Numbered from the stretch's first letter, positions 36,225 through 48,589 are shown. The stretch is DNA of 64,000 nt from Mytilisepta virgata (GCA_028015205.1 CM051520.1:37191528-37255527); one strand, 5' to 3'. A program made the numbers and translations. The notes: a model not told the origin generated them from the sequence alone.

Positions 36225-37686
36225 CAAGAGGCTCTCAAGAGCCTGTATCGCTCACCTGGGACATGGCCCACATCTGATAGCATAACGTTATTCGAATGGC
36301 ATATATCCCATAGGATTCAATGTAAACTACTTTCCTCACTGATGACCATCTTAAATGAGGTAATTGCATCCTGGTAAACTTAGAGTCATCTCTTTTTACC
36401 ATTTAATATTATATAACTTTACAGAATTACATTTTTTTTTATTTTACATTTAATAGATCCGTTATGCTAGCAATTTTAAATATTTAGTTTTTAAATTTAA
36501 AATGCTCATTAATATTATTTAGAGGCACAAAACATAAAAATTTTTAAAACCTGTAATTACATATTTTAAAAAAATAAGCATAGTCATTTTAGACAACAAA
36601 AAGCATATTGGACATGTTACACTGGTCCAATAAGTTAAACTTTGGTCTCAGCTAGCATCCAGCTTGGATCAGGTACGGATCAAAGCCACACAATTTTTGA
36701 AGGTGACCAGTTTGGTTTCAATTGGCCAAGTATTTCCAGTCTCAGCAGAAGAATTTAAAACTTTTCCCATAGGTCAAATATTAAACTATGGTCCCCGCTG
36801 GCACCCATTTTTGATTAAGTACAACCCTAAGCAACACAATTTTTTAAACAGGGCCACCCAAGGTTTATTATGACCAAGTTTAGTTCCAATTGCCCAGTTA
36901 TATCTGATGATAAGATTTTTGAATGTTTTACCATAGGGTCCAATGTTAAAATTTGGTCCCCTCTGGTGGCCATCTTGGATTGGCTACGGACCCAAGAGAC
37001 ACAATTTTTAAAGTAGACCGTTGTAGCCAAGTAAGACCTGAAATTAGTTTCTATGAGAACCAAAACTTCTGCTATCCATTACAATTTCAGACCACCTTTC
37101 AAAAAAAAAATCGGGCAGGGGTTCCCCCTATAATCTAGGTTATATATACTGCTGAAATTAAAACCCATCAAAATCAGATATATATTAAATATTCCATCAG
37201 ACATTAGAAATTTTTATTTCACTAATGCCAAATTTTGAGTTAGAGTTATCTTTCTTTGTATAAGAGTTGCAATGTAAAGACAAAAGAATTTCAAACGCTT
37301 GTGGCCCCGCTGGCGGCCATCTTGGATAGGATACGGATGTGAGCAACACCACTTTTGAAGGGTACCACCCAAGGACTCATGTGATTAAGTTTGGTTCCAA
37401 TTGGCCTAGTACTTTCAGAGGAGAAGATCTTTGAATGTTTTATCCCATAGGGTCCAATGTTAAATTATGATCCCCGCTGGCGGCCATCTTGGATGAGGTA
37501 TGAACATGAGCGACACAATTTTGAAAGGGGGCCACCCAAGGACTATTGTGACCAAGTTTAGTTTGGATTGACCCAGTGGTTTCAGAGGAGAAGATCTTTG
37601 AATGAAAAGTTTACGGACGACGGACGACGGACGACGGACGCAAAGTGATGGCAAAAGCTCACCCTGGCATAGCCAGGTGAGCTAAA
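36225..37686 (+). mobile_element. Family A repeat, copy 5
   Basis: Starts CAAGAGGCTCTCAAGAGCC, ends CACCCTGGCATAGCCAGG then TGAGCTAAA. Its five modules run about 200-270 bp apart (CCCCGCTGGCGGCCATC, TTTCAGAGGAGAAGATC, CCATAGGGTCCAATGTTA), with a GACGGACGACGGACGACG run at about 37616-37640. It is inserted in a family F copy at an A-rich point (GAGAAAA). Confidence 0.82.
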
Positions 37687-37880
37687 AAGTGTTCATACTT
37701 TTTCCGTTCCCATGGCAACGGAAGCCATTTTGAAAATTTTTAATGTTACATGCAAAACTAGACTTGGTGATCATCATTACTGTGAATTTTCATAAAGATT
37801 GTTCCAGCCGTCTCTGAAAACTCGTCCAGACAAAATAAGGTGGAAGAATAAAAAATAAAAAAACGGAACAATAACAATAT
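37687..37880. repeat. Family F repeat, copy 2, right part
   Basis: Continuation of the copy broken at 36224. The text from TTCATACTTTTTCCG to CAGCCGTCTCTGAAAACTCG and GGTGGAAGAATAAA parallels 38200-38360 in copy 3. Confidence 0.55.
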
Positions 37881-37904
37881 GTTGTCCCGACTACGTCTGG
37901 AGGC

Positions 37905-38365
37905 GACATAACTTGAATTGCAATTGCGAGCAATGGCAGATGTCGCCTACAGTGGCCATTTTGAAAATTTTTGTATTTCGATGATTGCATCTTGTTCGTC
38001 ATCCCAAACTAAGCCTAGATATAAATTTTCGTTGAAATCAGACAATGTTCAGTTTTTCGTCATTTTTTTAAAATGGCTGCCAAATGTCTCCAACCGATTT
38101 ATTTTCATGAACATATTCTACTTATACTTTACAAAAGTACAAAGTTTCATGAAATTCTATGGTGCAGTTTTTGAGATATGAAAGTTTCCAAAAATGTTCA
38201 TCCTTTTTCCGTTTTCATGGTAACGGTGACCATTTTGAAAAATTTTAATGTTACATGCACAACTAGACTTGGTGATCATCATTACTGTGAAGTTTCATAA
38301 AGATTGTTCCAGCCATCTCTGAGAACTTGTCTGCACAAAATTAGATGGAAGAAAAAAATCAAAAT
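37905..38365. repeat. Family F repeat, copy 3
   Basis: Begins after GGAGGCGACATAA with CTTGAATTGCAATTGCGAG, then CAATGGCAGATGTCGCC, and ends GTCTGCACAAAATTAGATGG. An inverted GTTGTCCCGAC / GAGGCGACATAA pair at 37880-37912 may be the boundary hairpin. Confidence 0.55.
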
Positions 38366-38439
38366 GCTGGAAAGCAGTGGTGGAAAGATTGCAACTGTAG
38401 TTGTGTATAATTTCAAATTGAATATTATCACAGATGTGT

Positions 38440-38860
38440 TCTTAGTTACGTGAGATCAAGTCACTCAAGCATGAAATTGCAGTCAAGGTCAAATGGCAGT
38501 TGTCATACCAACATGTACCAACTAAGAAGTATCTATTAACCAAATATGATGGGTCTAGGTATTACATTGCTGAGAAATGGACTAAATCTCGAAAATGTGA
38601 CAAAGTCAATCAAGCATGAAATTGAAGTCATGGTACAGACATGAGTCAGACTGTAATGTGCCTACTAAGAATTATCTATTGATCAGGCATGGTGGGCTTA
38701 GGTACTATAGTTGCTAAGAAATGGACTTAATCACAAAAATGTGACACAGGTCACTCAACCAAGAAATTGAAGTCCAAGAACTATCTATTGACCAAATATG
38801 GTGGGTCTAGGTATTATAGTTGCCAAGAAATGGATTTAACCATGAAAATGTGACATACAC
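38440..38860. repeat. Tandem repeat, about three units
   Basis: Units of 110-140 bp share CAAGCATGAAATTGAAGTC, AAGAACTATCTATTGACC, GGTGGGTCTAGGTATTA and AAGAAATGGACT. They are similar in type, though not in sequence, to the family C array at 12130-12710. Confidence 0.6.
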
Positions 38861-39400
38861 CTAAGGACCATTTCTTCCAACTTTGATTCCAATTGGCTAA
38901 GTGGTTTCAAACAAGAAGATTTTTTAATGAATTTTCATATAGGGTCCTTTGTTTAACTAAGTTCGGCTGTGGTGGCCATCTTGGTTGACATTCTGGGTCA
39001 TCAAGTTTGGTTTCAACCTGCTCTGTAGTTTCAGACATCTTGAATTTCATATTGGCATGAAAAACATGAAGTTGGTAGAGGACCATGTAAGGATCATTCC
39101 TGCAGTGTAACAATTCAATTGCTTTTGTAGTTTGGGAGAAAAAGATTTTTGAAATTTCAGCCAATCAGAATGCATAGTTGACCCTGGCAGCCATGTTAAA
39201 TTTTGGATCAGAACCAAAAACATAAACTTTGTCGAGGACCATCCAATGAACTTCCCACCAAGTTTGGTTTCAATTGGCCATGGGGTTTTGGAGAAGAAGA
39301 TTGAAATGTGAAAAGTTAACAGAAAGATGGACGGACGATGGACGCCGGACCCAAAGTGATGGAAATAGCTCACCTGGCCTTTTAAGCCAGGTGAGCTAAT
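38861..39400 (+). mobile_element. Family A repeat, copy 6, 5'-truncated
   Basis: Has the right-end hairpin CACCTGGCCTTTTAAGCCAGG, GATGGACGGACGATGG upstream of it and three modules, but no left hairpin. It ends GAGCTAAT rather than GAGCTAAA. The minus-strand frames at 38907-39373 are antisense module sequence (SKTPWPIETKLGG, TTKAIELLHC). Confidence 0.7.
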
Positions 39401-39419
39401 AAAAGCAGTAACTAAAAGG

Positions 39420-39800
39420 CTACTTGGTTGGTCCTATGTTCAACCATGTTTGGCTCTTGTGGCCAGGGTTACAGATAAAATTTTGAAAGCGGACCATCGC
39501 TGCCAAGTTTGGTTTTAATTGGCTTGTTGGTTTCACACAAGAAGATTTTTAAGTGATAAAATGGCGGTCATCAGATATAATTCTGATAATGGGCACCTAA
39601 GGGCCATTGCTGCTAAGTTTGGTTTCAATTGGCTTACTGGTTTCAGACAAGAAGATTTTTCAGTGAATTTCCCATAGGGTCCTATGTCAAACTATGTTCG
39701 GCCCTTGTGGCCATTTTGAATGGCGGGCTGGGTCATCGGATAAAATTCTGAAAGAGCCCCACCTGCCTACTTTTTTAGTCCAAGTGCAAAAAGTTCACTC
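39420..39800. repeat. Degenerate family A modules
   Basis: Two module units (GCTGCCAAGTTTGG, TTCACACAAGAAGATTTTT, CCCATAGGGTCCTATGTC) without ends, just downstream of exon 1 of the CCDC86-like gene, in its first intron. Confidence 0.5.
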
Positions 39801-39971
39801 CACAAGAATCCATTTCAACTAGATTAAATTGTAAAAATTGGACAATGTGCTGTAAAAGACTAAAAGGGAACAAATAAAACTTTAAGTTCAAAGTCCTCAA
39901 CAACTCTGTAATTTAGTTTTTCAGCTGCTTGAACAAAAAATGTTTTCTAACTTTTATAATTTCTTCCATAC

Positions 39972-40072
39972 CTTTGATTCTGAACATTTTTCCACGTTCT
40001 TCCAGATTTTGATTTGCCTCTTGGAATATTTTTCAAAACAGCTAAATCGTCTGTACTTTTATTTTCAGCCAT
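39972..40072 (-). CDS. CCDC86/Cgr1-like protein, exon 1 (start)
   Basis: CCDC86 (cyclon) is a nucleolar, perichromosomal coiled-coil protein; its fungal relative Cgr1 acts in rRNA processing and large-subunit assembly. This exon runs from ATG at 40070-40072 and encodes 33 residues plus two bases, ending CAAAG|GTATGG. It contains SKSGRTWK (residues 21-28), the family's N-terminal box (SGR.WK). Splicing to 27997, 24215 and 23330 gives 123 residues, close to yeast Cgr1 and far shorter than human CCDC86, which has a long disordered N-terminus. The frame is open above the ATG, with a possible acceptor at about 40108 (TTATTTGTAG), so an upstream coding exon cannot be excluded. The three introns are about 12.0, 3.7 and 0.8 kb. 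Confidence 0.88.
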
Positions 40073-41462
40073 GCTTACTTCTTCTACTTTGTCACAGGAA
40101 AAGACAAAACTACAAATAAACATGAAATACCTCACATATTTGATACAACATAAGCTTAATTTTTCAACTAGGAAAAGTTCAGAAAGATATTCAATAGTCC
40201 CAATACTATTTAACTGATGCATTCTATTTCTGGACATTATGGTTTCAAATGCCCTAGTTTTAAGAGAATGAGGTTTTTTAAATGAGAAATGACAGTCATA
40301 CCAATCCAAAGTCAAGACTGTTGGATCTTATTTTGAAATTTGACCAAAAAGGACTGATTTGTTCCTATAGCTACCAGTAGTCCAAGGTTCCTCTGAAACC
40401 AAAAGACCTGCATTTCTATATTGGGCTGGAAGACATCAGATCACACTCTGTATTTTCAGCTGGGAAATCTGCTTATTCTGTTCAGAATTGGCACTTATCA
40501 GTATTTTGGGACTATAAAAGTTTGCTTGTGGCGGCCTTCTTTGGTGATGGAGGACCATGTGAGGGCCATTGTTGCCAAGTTAGGTTCCAATTGTTCCACT
40601 GGTTCAGTCCTTACGAAATACAAATCATGTTTGTCTGACCGAAAATATTTTCATCTGACCGAAAAAATGTGTAATTTAAAAGACTTTTTTAAGGGCACTT
40701 TTGATCTTTTATCATGTTTATCTCGTCCATCATAAATTCAGAGTTTACTCATTGTGTATTTTATAATATTACCATGTGTTTGCTTTTATTTCAGGGATTT
40801 CCAGTTAATATGGATTTAATAGAAAATATGAGACCATCTTATTCTGTACAAATAATGAAACTTGTGTTTTTGTTTTGATTATTAAGGTTTTCTCCTCTCC
40901 TACATTTGTAACATTTAAGTTCTTAATTGCTTACATTCTTATAAATTCACAATTAAAGGTCAAGGGTAAACACCCATAGTGCTTAGTTTCTATGTCTCAA
41001 TTATAAGACAATCAGTTGAAGACAATGTCATTTAATAGATATACATCAAGTCATATTTTTACAAAAAGTTTTACAAAAAATTATATGTAGAAGAAAAAGT
41101 TGGAATCCACATTTTTAAAAAAGAAACATCAAATTTTCTCCTTATATTGATTTTTAACTGTTATTCAACAATTAAATATCAATTTTATATTTTCTTCGAA
41201 AAACTGAATTGAAAAAAAATTGTTTATTAAAGAGGAGCAACCATGCATGTTTACTGTAACAGCAAACGGTGCAATTTGTTCGATACCCAAGCTTTGAACC
41301 CTAATTAGGCTAATTAATGAAAATAAAACATGTTCTAAATAGAATTTATGAATTCTACATCATTTAGTACTTGTAAACAGAATCATAAATATTTGATTTG
41401 GGAAGTTTTTAGCGAGTTAAAAAAACAACCAGAAATGCTGATTTTTTTAAATTTAATGAAAA
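40073..41462. other. Upstream flank of the CCDC86-like gene
   Basis: Should contain the 5' UTR and promoter of the CCDC86-like gene on the minus strand, but I see no clear TATA or CpG-rich core. A partial family A module lies at about 40530-40620. The remainder is AT-rich and unassigned. Confidence 0.35.
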
Positions 41463-43027
41463 CAAGAGGCTCTCAAGAGCCTGAATCACTCACCTCACAA
41501 TGCACTATAAACTAAATTAATATATTAATGTTTGTTGTAAATTAAACTGAGTATTAAAGGTCATGTAAAATGCTGAAAATACCTTTAAAAGCCTTTCAAG
41601 AACCTTTGGAAAGAAATGGACATGAGTTCTCCCTACGCTTGATTAAGATACAGTCATGGTCAATCTGATGATTCACAATACAAAATACAAGCTTTAATTC
41701 ATCTTCAAATACAAGTATAAATCTTTTGGTCTATATGTTATCTTCGCTTTTAAAATGTCTGAAAAAAGTTATGTAAAAATTGTGGGTTAAGGCTTTTTAT
41801 TTTCTATTATGCTTCATCTTTGATCATATTGACTAAGCTGTTGGTTTTTATCCAATAAACCATGCTTAACTCATCTGTCATTTTGTAGAGTTTCATCCAA
41901 ATCCCCCAAGTAGTTTCAGAGAAGAAAATGTTTGAAAATTTGTTAACAACGATGATGACGGACACCAAGTGATGGCAATTAAAAGCTCACATATTATGAA
42001 GTTTAATCATTATTATATAACATTCTCATCATCACCATTCACTAAGGATACCATGTTTATTTTAAAAACCAAATATTGTTGAAATCCGGGCAAGTGTAAA
42101 ATATGGTGGGAAAATGGCAGCCATTTTAAAAATTGCCGTTCAATACAAACTTTCATCATCACCATTCAACTCGGGATACCATGTTTACCTTGAAAGTAGC
42201 TTTCATCTTCATTTTCTTTCTATAATTCAGGAAAAAATAGCAAAAAACAGCATTTTGACCTCTATGTTCTATTTTTAGTACCAGTGGCCATGTTTTTCGA
42301 CGGATCAAAAATCGAAGCATATCTTACCAAGTTTCATTTGATTTTGAATAGTAGTTTCAGAGAAGAAGATTTTTGAAATAATTACATAAATAAAAGCCAA
42401 AAATGTCAAAAAAGGGCAATAACTCTAACATCAGTTGACAGATTTTCACGAAAATGAGCACACAAGTAGCTCTCATCATGCTGGACACTTTCAACCTGCC
42501 AGAATTTGCCGTACCCTAATGATTTTTAAGATATTTGCGAAAAACTGTTGTTTGACCCCTATGTTCTATTTTTAGTAACAGTGGCCATGTTTTTCGACGG
42601 ATCAAAAATAGAAGCATAAACTTTGTGCAGGTTACCCTAAGGAACAATCTAACCAAGTTTCATTTGATTTTGAATATTAGTTTCAGAGAAGAAGATTTTT
42701 GAAATAATTACATAAAAAAAAGCCAAAAATTTCAAAAAAGGGCAATAACTCTAACATCAGTTGACAGATTTTCACGAAAATCAGCACACAGGTAGTTCTC
42801 ATCATGCTGAACACTTTCAACCTGCTAGAATTTGTCGTAACCTAATGATTTATGAGATATTTGCGAACAACTGTTTTTTGACCCCTATGTTCTATTTCTA
42901 TATCCAAATCCATTCAGTAGTTTCAGAGGAGAAGATGTTTGAAAAATTGTTAACGACGACGACAGACAACGAAGGACGCCAAGTGATGGGAATAGCTGAC
43001 ATGGCCTTTTAGGCCAGGTGAGCTAAA
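41463..43027 (+). mobile_element. Family A repeat, copy 7
   Basis: Starts CAAGAGGCTCTCAAGAGCC, ends with the hairpin GACATGGCC / GGCCAGGTGAGCTAAA. The body has an internal pseudo-end at about 41955-41995 (GACACCAAGTGATGGC...AAAGCTCACAT), suggesting one element with a second arm or two merged copies. Two units of about 330 bp (CTAACATCAGTTGACAG, AAAAGGGCAATAACTC, GTTCTATTTTTAGT) follow. ACGACGACAGACAACGAAGG precedes the end. Confidence 0.78.
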
Positions 43028-45173
43028 AAGTACCAAGGTTTTGTACTTGTAGGACGGGGGCACATTTTTGTTACTCTAAGGGAAGAAGGGCAGAATGCCC
43101 TTCCACTTAGGGCAAGTTGAAGCACTGATTTCTAGGATGGTTAATGTCCTGAAAATTGCAAATATTTATCTGTTTGTATGGAAAATGGTAGTATTTACTT
43201 TCCAGGTACTAGGTTACTCAATTGTTTACCCTACTCAGGTCAAAATGTAATAACACTGTAGATTGAACAAGCAATCTTATCAAGTTGTAGGATGAATTAG
43301 GTGTATAAAAATATGAAAGAATTTTACATCCATGTAAAAATTAATTTTCGAAATTTTGTATTCACTGCACAGAAAAAGGCAGCAAAGTATCAGTAACCGG
43401 TGTTTTGTAAAGCTGGCTTAATAGGAAGATGGTCATCATGCATTTTAAAATATATTTCTGAATACTATTATGAAAGTACTTTAATTGACTATATGAATGT
43501 TGGCTCTTGGTTTTTGTTAAAAAGTGGTGAAATTTTGAAAAAGGGTATAATTCCCTATAGCAAAATAAATACTACCGTTTTTCCTATATACCCAGGTGTT
43601 TGGGAGATAGTAACATGACATCGGGTACGGATAGGCACCAGGTGTTTGGTCCAGAATTTTAATGATGTTTGTCTGACCGATGGAGAATCCATGTATTCAG
43701 GCATACAGATTTTTTCTTTATTATATCATCAGGCCAAATCAGTGCCCATGAAATTTCAATATGACAGAGAAAGAATTCAGCTGCAGTAAAAGGAAAAAAT
43801 TAACATTCAAAAACTGTTTTAAATAACAATTTTGGAAACCAAATAAAAACTATATACAGTACTTCGATATATTCTTAGATGTTTGTGCAGAAAATATCAC
43901 AAAATAATTTTATTTTAATTCCATCTTTAACATGTCTTTTAAAATAGTTTTTTTGTGAAAAAGTAAGTGGATGAACATTAATTACAATATTAATTTTTAT
44001 TCTAAGATCTAAGGGAAAAATTAGAAAAAAATTAATATTAATGACAATTCAAACCATCTTTTCTTTGAGATGACAAACAGAAACTACAATGTTTGTTCTT
44101 TCGATTCATAGTGACCATACCATAATTTACTGTGAAACACAAATGAGTGGACAACATATGTTGTTTCCACACAGTGCCTTTACTTTTGACCGGATAATTA
44201 TTTATATAATTAGCTTAATGCAATTGCAAGAGGACTCATTTTTACAAAGATTAGTGTGTTTTATTATTTAACAATTAATTTCCGTATCAGAGTAAAGCAT
44301 TTATGAATGAGGACATATTACAGTCTTAATATTCCCATTACACTATACCATTATAACCCAATTGACATACAATATGTAAATTGGGGCTTGTCCCCAACCT
44401 GATGTCCAACTATGGCAACCATTTTGAATGGTGGATGAGGTTATCAGATAGAGGACCATCCAAGGACCATTACAATACATTATCATACAGTTATATTTAT
44501 GACACGTGACCGTACAATATCTTTTTCGTATTGTACAACCTGAAAGGTAAGCCGTATTTTTTTGTATTGTACAGTACGACACCATCTTTTATATAGATAC
44601 TGTATAAACAGGAAACGTACAGAAAATGCCGTATTTTTCCATATTGAATGGCAGATGCCATCTTCGTTTTAGGTACCTATTTATCATTCAGCTAAGGTAG
44701 TAGGCTACAAATGACGTCATGATGTTCAAAACACTTTTGAAAAGAAAACACACTTGTTCACAATAAACTGGCTTTGGGCATCTTGATTTTTCAACTATAC
44801 ATGTATATATGTATAAAATCCTCATTTTATACAGATTTCATTTCTGAAAGATTAATTATAAACATCCCTTTCATAAAACGTTCAACAGATTGGGATATAC
44901 ACTCTTAGACAATGCTCGGGCAAATCATGATTTTAATATGGATGGATGGGTGTATGTTAAATAAAGTATTAATGACACTCTTCTATGAACTATTCCCTAT
45001 CTTTTGAACCTACATTCACTGATATATTAACCGTTATTCTTTATTTACAGCAACTCCAACTTCAATAATGAATAATATTTCTTTATAAAATACTGTTATT
45101 TGTTTGATAATATAATTACAAGTTTTCACTTTAATGTTTTCTTGAAATATGTTGAACTGTATAATAAATATTT
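43028..45173. other. Intergenic, no gene recognised
   Basis: AT-rich. Short palindromic motifs built from GTACAATA / TATTGTAC occur at about 44510-44580 and resemble the ends of the MITE at 45174. No coding exon or RNA gene is supported. Confidence 0.35.
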
Positions 45174-45306
45174 TATTTTACAGTGTTATGTACAATATGG
45201 AAAGTATTGTATTGAAAACCATATTTGAATCGACGTCCAATGTGGTTTTCAATACAATACCGACTCATACAATATTTTTCTGTATTGTACATAACACCGT
45301 AAAATA
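45174..45306. mobile_element. Small foldback MITE
   Basis: A sequence of about 133 bp folding on itself: TTATTTTACAGTGTTATG, then TACAATA at the left, with the complement TATTGTACATAACAC, CGTAAAATAA at the right. Inner arms TATTGTATTGAAAACC / GGTTTTCAATACAATA also pair. Class unclear. Confidence 0.6.
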
Positions 45307-45516
45307 ACATATTAATATTGAGGCTGTTTTTGTATCCTGACCTTTGGGTTTTGTATGGAAATCCAGTAACTTTAATACTAGCCACTGGGTTTAAACAAGA
45401 TGTAAGAATTACCCGAGGGCCTTTCCAGAAATAGTTTGCAATCTCACACCCCCTTTCCATATGAACAATATTTATAAATGGAACTCCAAATTTAACATTA
45501 TCAGACTGACAATATA

Positions 45517-45617
45517 TTAATCCCTTTTGGGATTCTGTGTCCGGAGCTATTTTTCAGACTTGGCGGGCGGCCAAGTCTGAAAAATAGCTCCGGACACAGA
45601 ATCCCAAAAGGGATTAA
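45517..45617. repeat. Perfect 48-bp-arm palindrome bounded by TTAA
   Basis: Arms 45517-45564 and 45570-45617 are exact reverse complements, with a 5-nt loop (GGGCG). The outer 4 bases are TTAA, followed by TCCCTTTTGGGATTC. TTAA is the duplication produced by piggyBac-type elements, so this may be a tiny piggyBac-like foldback. It could equally be a recent palindromic duplication. No mismatch is present in 48 pairs. Confidence 0.9.
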
Positions 45618-45619
45618 CA

Positions 45620-45850
45620 ATAGATAGATAGATAGATACTTTATTTCCAAATTAGGGCCCCAGGAGGGCATATTACAGAAAACATATAATTTTATACATT
45701 CACAATCATTGACAAATGGGAGACAACTCCCTCCTACAACACAGAACTCATATAATTTTCAACACAATTAAATATGTACCAATATGCATGAACATCACTT
45801 ATAAAAGCAAATAAAATGATTTGATTTACAGAACCTGCTCACGGTACACA
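45620..45850 (-). mobile_element. LINE or SINE 3' end with (TATC)n tail
   Basis: On the minus strand the sequence runs GGCCCTAATTTGGAAATAAA, then GTATCTATCTATCTA: a poly(A)-signal-like motif followed by a short tandem tail at 45620-45636. This is how CR1/RTE/Nimb-type LINEs and their SINEs end. No ORF is retained. Confidence 0.55.
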
Positions 45851-46700
45851 CACACCAAGGTGAGTAATATTACCAGTAAACACATAAATTTTGCAGTATA
45901 CATATATAAATATATATATATATTGCCAATGGCATAACTGTGACAAAACTGCATGAAGCACCAAGAGTCAATGCTATAATGACCAGGTCATACTTGTACT
46001 TCATGCAGGAATGGCATATGTCATATCAATGGACAAAGTTTCTTATGTACTACAATTTTAGGGAAGTAAAGGATTACAAGGTTTATATTTTTGTTAGATG
46101 ATTAGTTTGAATTCCAGGCCTTTTTCCCAAAATTCCTAAGAAAATCGATAATTTCGCTTTTCTTCCACGGGCATATCTTGTTTAAACCAGAATCAGAGAC
46201 ATATATGTCTCTGTTAAACCCAGTGGCAGTGGCTAGTATAAAAAGCCCACTTCTTCGAAGCTTAGTAGTTAGTTTGCCTATATGCTACAAAAAAGACTCA
46301 AGAGTATAAATATGTGTGATAAACACCGTGTGGACACCTATGCTATGCTATGTACCGAGCCCTGCACGTGGACAGTGAATGGGTTTATTTTCATCGATGT
46401 CAATATATTTCTTGATAGTTGCGAACAGTACTTTTCATACGAACGTTTAAGAAAACGTCTAAATCACGTAGTTTGGTAGACTGTTTCCCGGCAGTTATAC
46501 CATATACGGATCCTAATGTTATGGATAAAGATCATAGAACCAGTCTAGTAGTTTGGGTGTTGCTAAAATTAACCCCTCCTCCCGTACACTTCTTATAAAC
46601 AGATAGTTTATTTCCTAATCGCCGCGCTTATTACCAGAACATAATCACAAAAATAAAAATAATAAAAACCTCACTCTCCCACACACATACACGCTCACTA

Positions 46701-46796
46701 GCTACAATAATATGTAGCTCCTGTGGGACAACGTTTGGCTCGGGGTCCGCCCAGTCAAAAGTTCAGTGTCACGGGGCTACATAAAAATATTGTAGC
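46701..46796. mobile_element. 96-bp foldback MITE with TA flanks
   Basis: Left GCTACAATAATATGTAGC, right GCTACATAAAAATATTGTAGC (inverted, with a small bulge), flanked by TA at 46699-46700 and 46797-46798. The GC-rich centre is about 50 bp. No coding potential. Confidence 0.6.
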
Positions 46797-46856
46797 TAAC
46801 ACTCTCACATACCACTATCGTTCTGATTGAGAGGATTGGGAGGATGCCCCCCCATT

Positions 46857-46870
46857 GGGGGGGGGGGGGG
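46857..46870. repeat. Poly(G) run (14)
   Basis: An uninterrupted G run following a C run at 46847-46853; local G/C homopolymers in AT-rich DNA. Confidence 0.9.
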
Positions 46871-47677
46871 CTTGCCAAAAAGTTGACAGGTGGGTTCTTC
46901 CAGCACATTTTAACGCCGACCCCTTTCCAGACAAAATTTTACCATGTTACGTATACCCCAATATAGACAATCTGTGTCTAAACTAATATGCCCCTTTTTC
47001 ACTATCAATCCAAATGTAGAACAATGACATCCAGACTTGGCTTCAACTACTAGTTTAGTTTTCCTCATGTAAGTTTCTTTTTTTAAAGGTGATTGTGACC
47101 GGAATTCTATGTTTCCTTCAAATTCCAGATAGTCAGATAGTCAGATATTACCCCTTTGTAGGAAAGAGAAAAAAAGTATACACCTTTACAGTCGTTTTGC
47201 GAAAAAACCATACCTTTTGTCACAACATACATATAGCACCTCATATATGGTTACAAACAATTTCCCATATAGGGGTACCCCAATATGCAATAAAATTTAA
47301 TAAATTTCCATATTAATCTATAGAAAAATTATAGCATTCCATTGTGACGGAAAAATGTAAAGCAATTTAAAATATATATTCCCGTTGCTTTTCTTGCCGG
47401 AAAATAAGCTTGAAAAAGGTTGTGTGATTTTCCCGAAAATTCAGGGGTCCACCATTTAAATCTTCAATTTGCACACATTTTTAAACATTCATGTGAAATA
47501 ATTTGATTTAGAGTATTTCGAATAAAGACCCACTCCCGTTTTAAATAATTTACAAATTAATATGATATTGACCAATCGGAAGCGAGTGTGATATTCATTT
47601 TGGGGCTCAATCATCCTTCATAAAATGGCTGCGACCAGGGAATCTTCTAATGGTGTATTGTAACCATATAGTAAGTG

Positions 47678-47697
47678 CCCCCCCCCCCCCCCCCCCC
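47678..47697. repeat. Poly(C) run (20)
   Basis: Twenty consecutive C residues. The exact length is likely to be unreliable in sequencing. Confidence 0.95.
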
Positions 47698-47806
47698 AAC
47701 AACCGGGAGGACATTGGTTGGGAGGAGAGTCAGTCACATGTGGTAAGAAAGATAACTCTAACAGCCAAGAAAAGGAACAATCTCCTCCATAGTATCCACA
47801 CTGAAC

Positions 47807-47835
47807 CAAGGACGTATAACTAATATACGTCCTTG
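47807..47835. repeat. Short perfect inverted repeat
   Basis: Arms CAAGGACGTATA and TATACGTCCTTG, 12 bp each, with the loop ACTAA. It is not followed by a T run, and no gene ends here. Confidence 0.8.
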
Positions 47836-48429
47836 ACTGAACTCAGGACAGCTGTTTTAATATACTCAATAAAATGATATTGAACTCATGAGAGCTGATA
47901 AATAATTTAGGTTCGCGAACAAACATTTAGTTTCTTAGTGTGTAAAAAGAAGATATCAATTCACAGAATTTTGAGTTAAATTCAATGTTTTCATTAGACA
48001 ACAACCATATAAATATAATTTCAAGCGTTTGAATTTATGAATTAGCGTGAAATTATTTTCTTATGTGTTATCTGCCCATAGGGGGCGTTGTTGTGTTATA
48101 AAGCGAGAATTTTCCCGCTTTTCTTCATTCAGCACGACAGGGTCTTCTCGATAGGACAGTAAATTTTCATGCAGATGGTTTTATTATCTATTTCTGTTTA
48201 GATCATTTATGGTTTTTGTCTTGCTACAAAATATTCATTCCTTTTAAGAGATCTTTTGTGGGTTTTTTGAACAGTGACATTATTTTAAATATCTACACAT
48301 GAAATATTCCATGGTTTGTTTATTTCAATATTATAATTAATGAATAAAAACAGCACTCGCTCTGTCGTGTGGTATTGCACTTTACACGTTTTTTGTTTCT
48401 TTATATATATTTTGAGCACATGGATCATT

Positions 48430-48555
48430 ACTTTGTGTCTGTCGTATAGATATACAAGCGTACTGAAGTATTATTTTGTGTCTGTCGTAAGAATTGAACA
48501 TTGATTTGCATCTGTCGTAAAGAATTGATGTATTGTTTTGCGTCTGTCATCTTTT
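48430..48555. repeat. Short tandem repeat, about 30-bp unit
   Basis: Four imperfect copies of TTTGTGTCTGTCGTA followed by about 15 bp (GAATTGA...). It lies at the 3' side of the LINE fragment at 48590-48890. Confidence 0.7.
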
Positions 48556-48589
48556 TGTAATTGGTTTTATGTTTGGTTCTATGGGATTT

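Noticed and set aside
48072..48090. CCATAGGGGGCG as a CTCF-like site
   Set aside because: Two mismatches in the core consensus and no supporting context.
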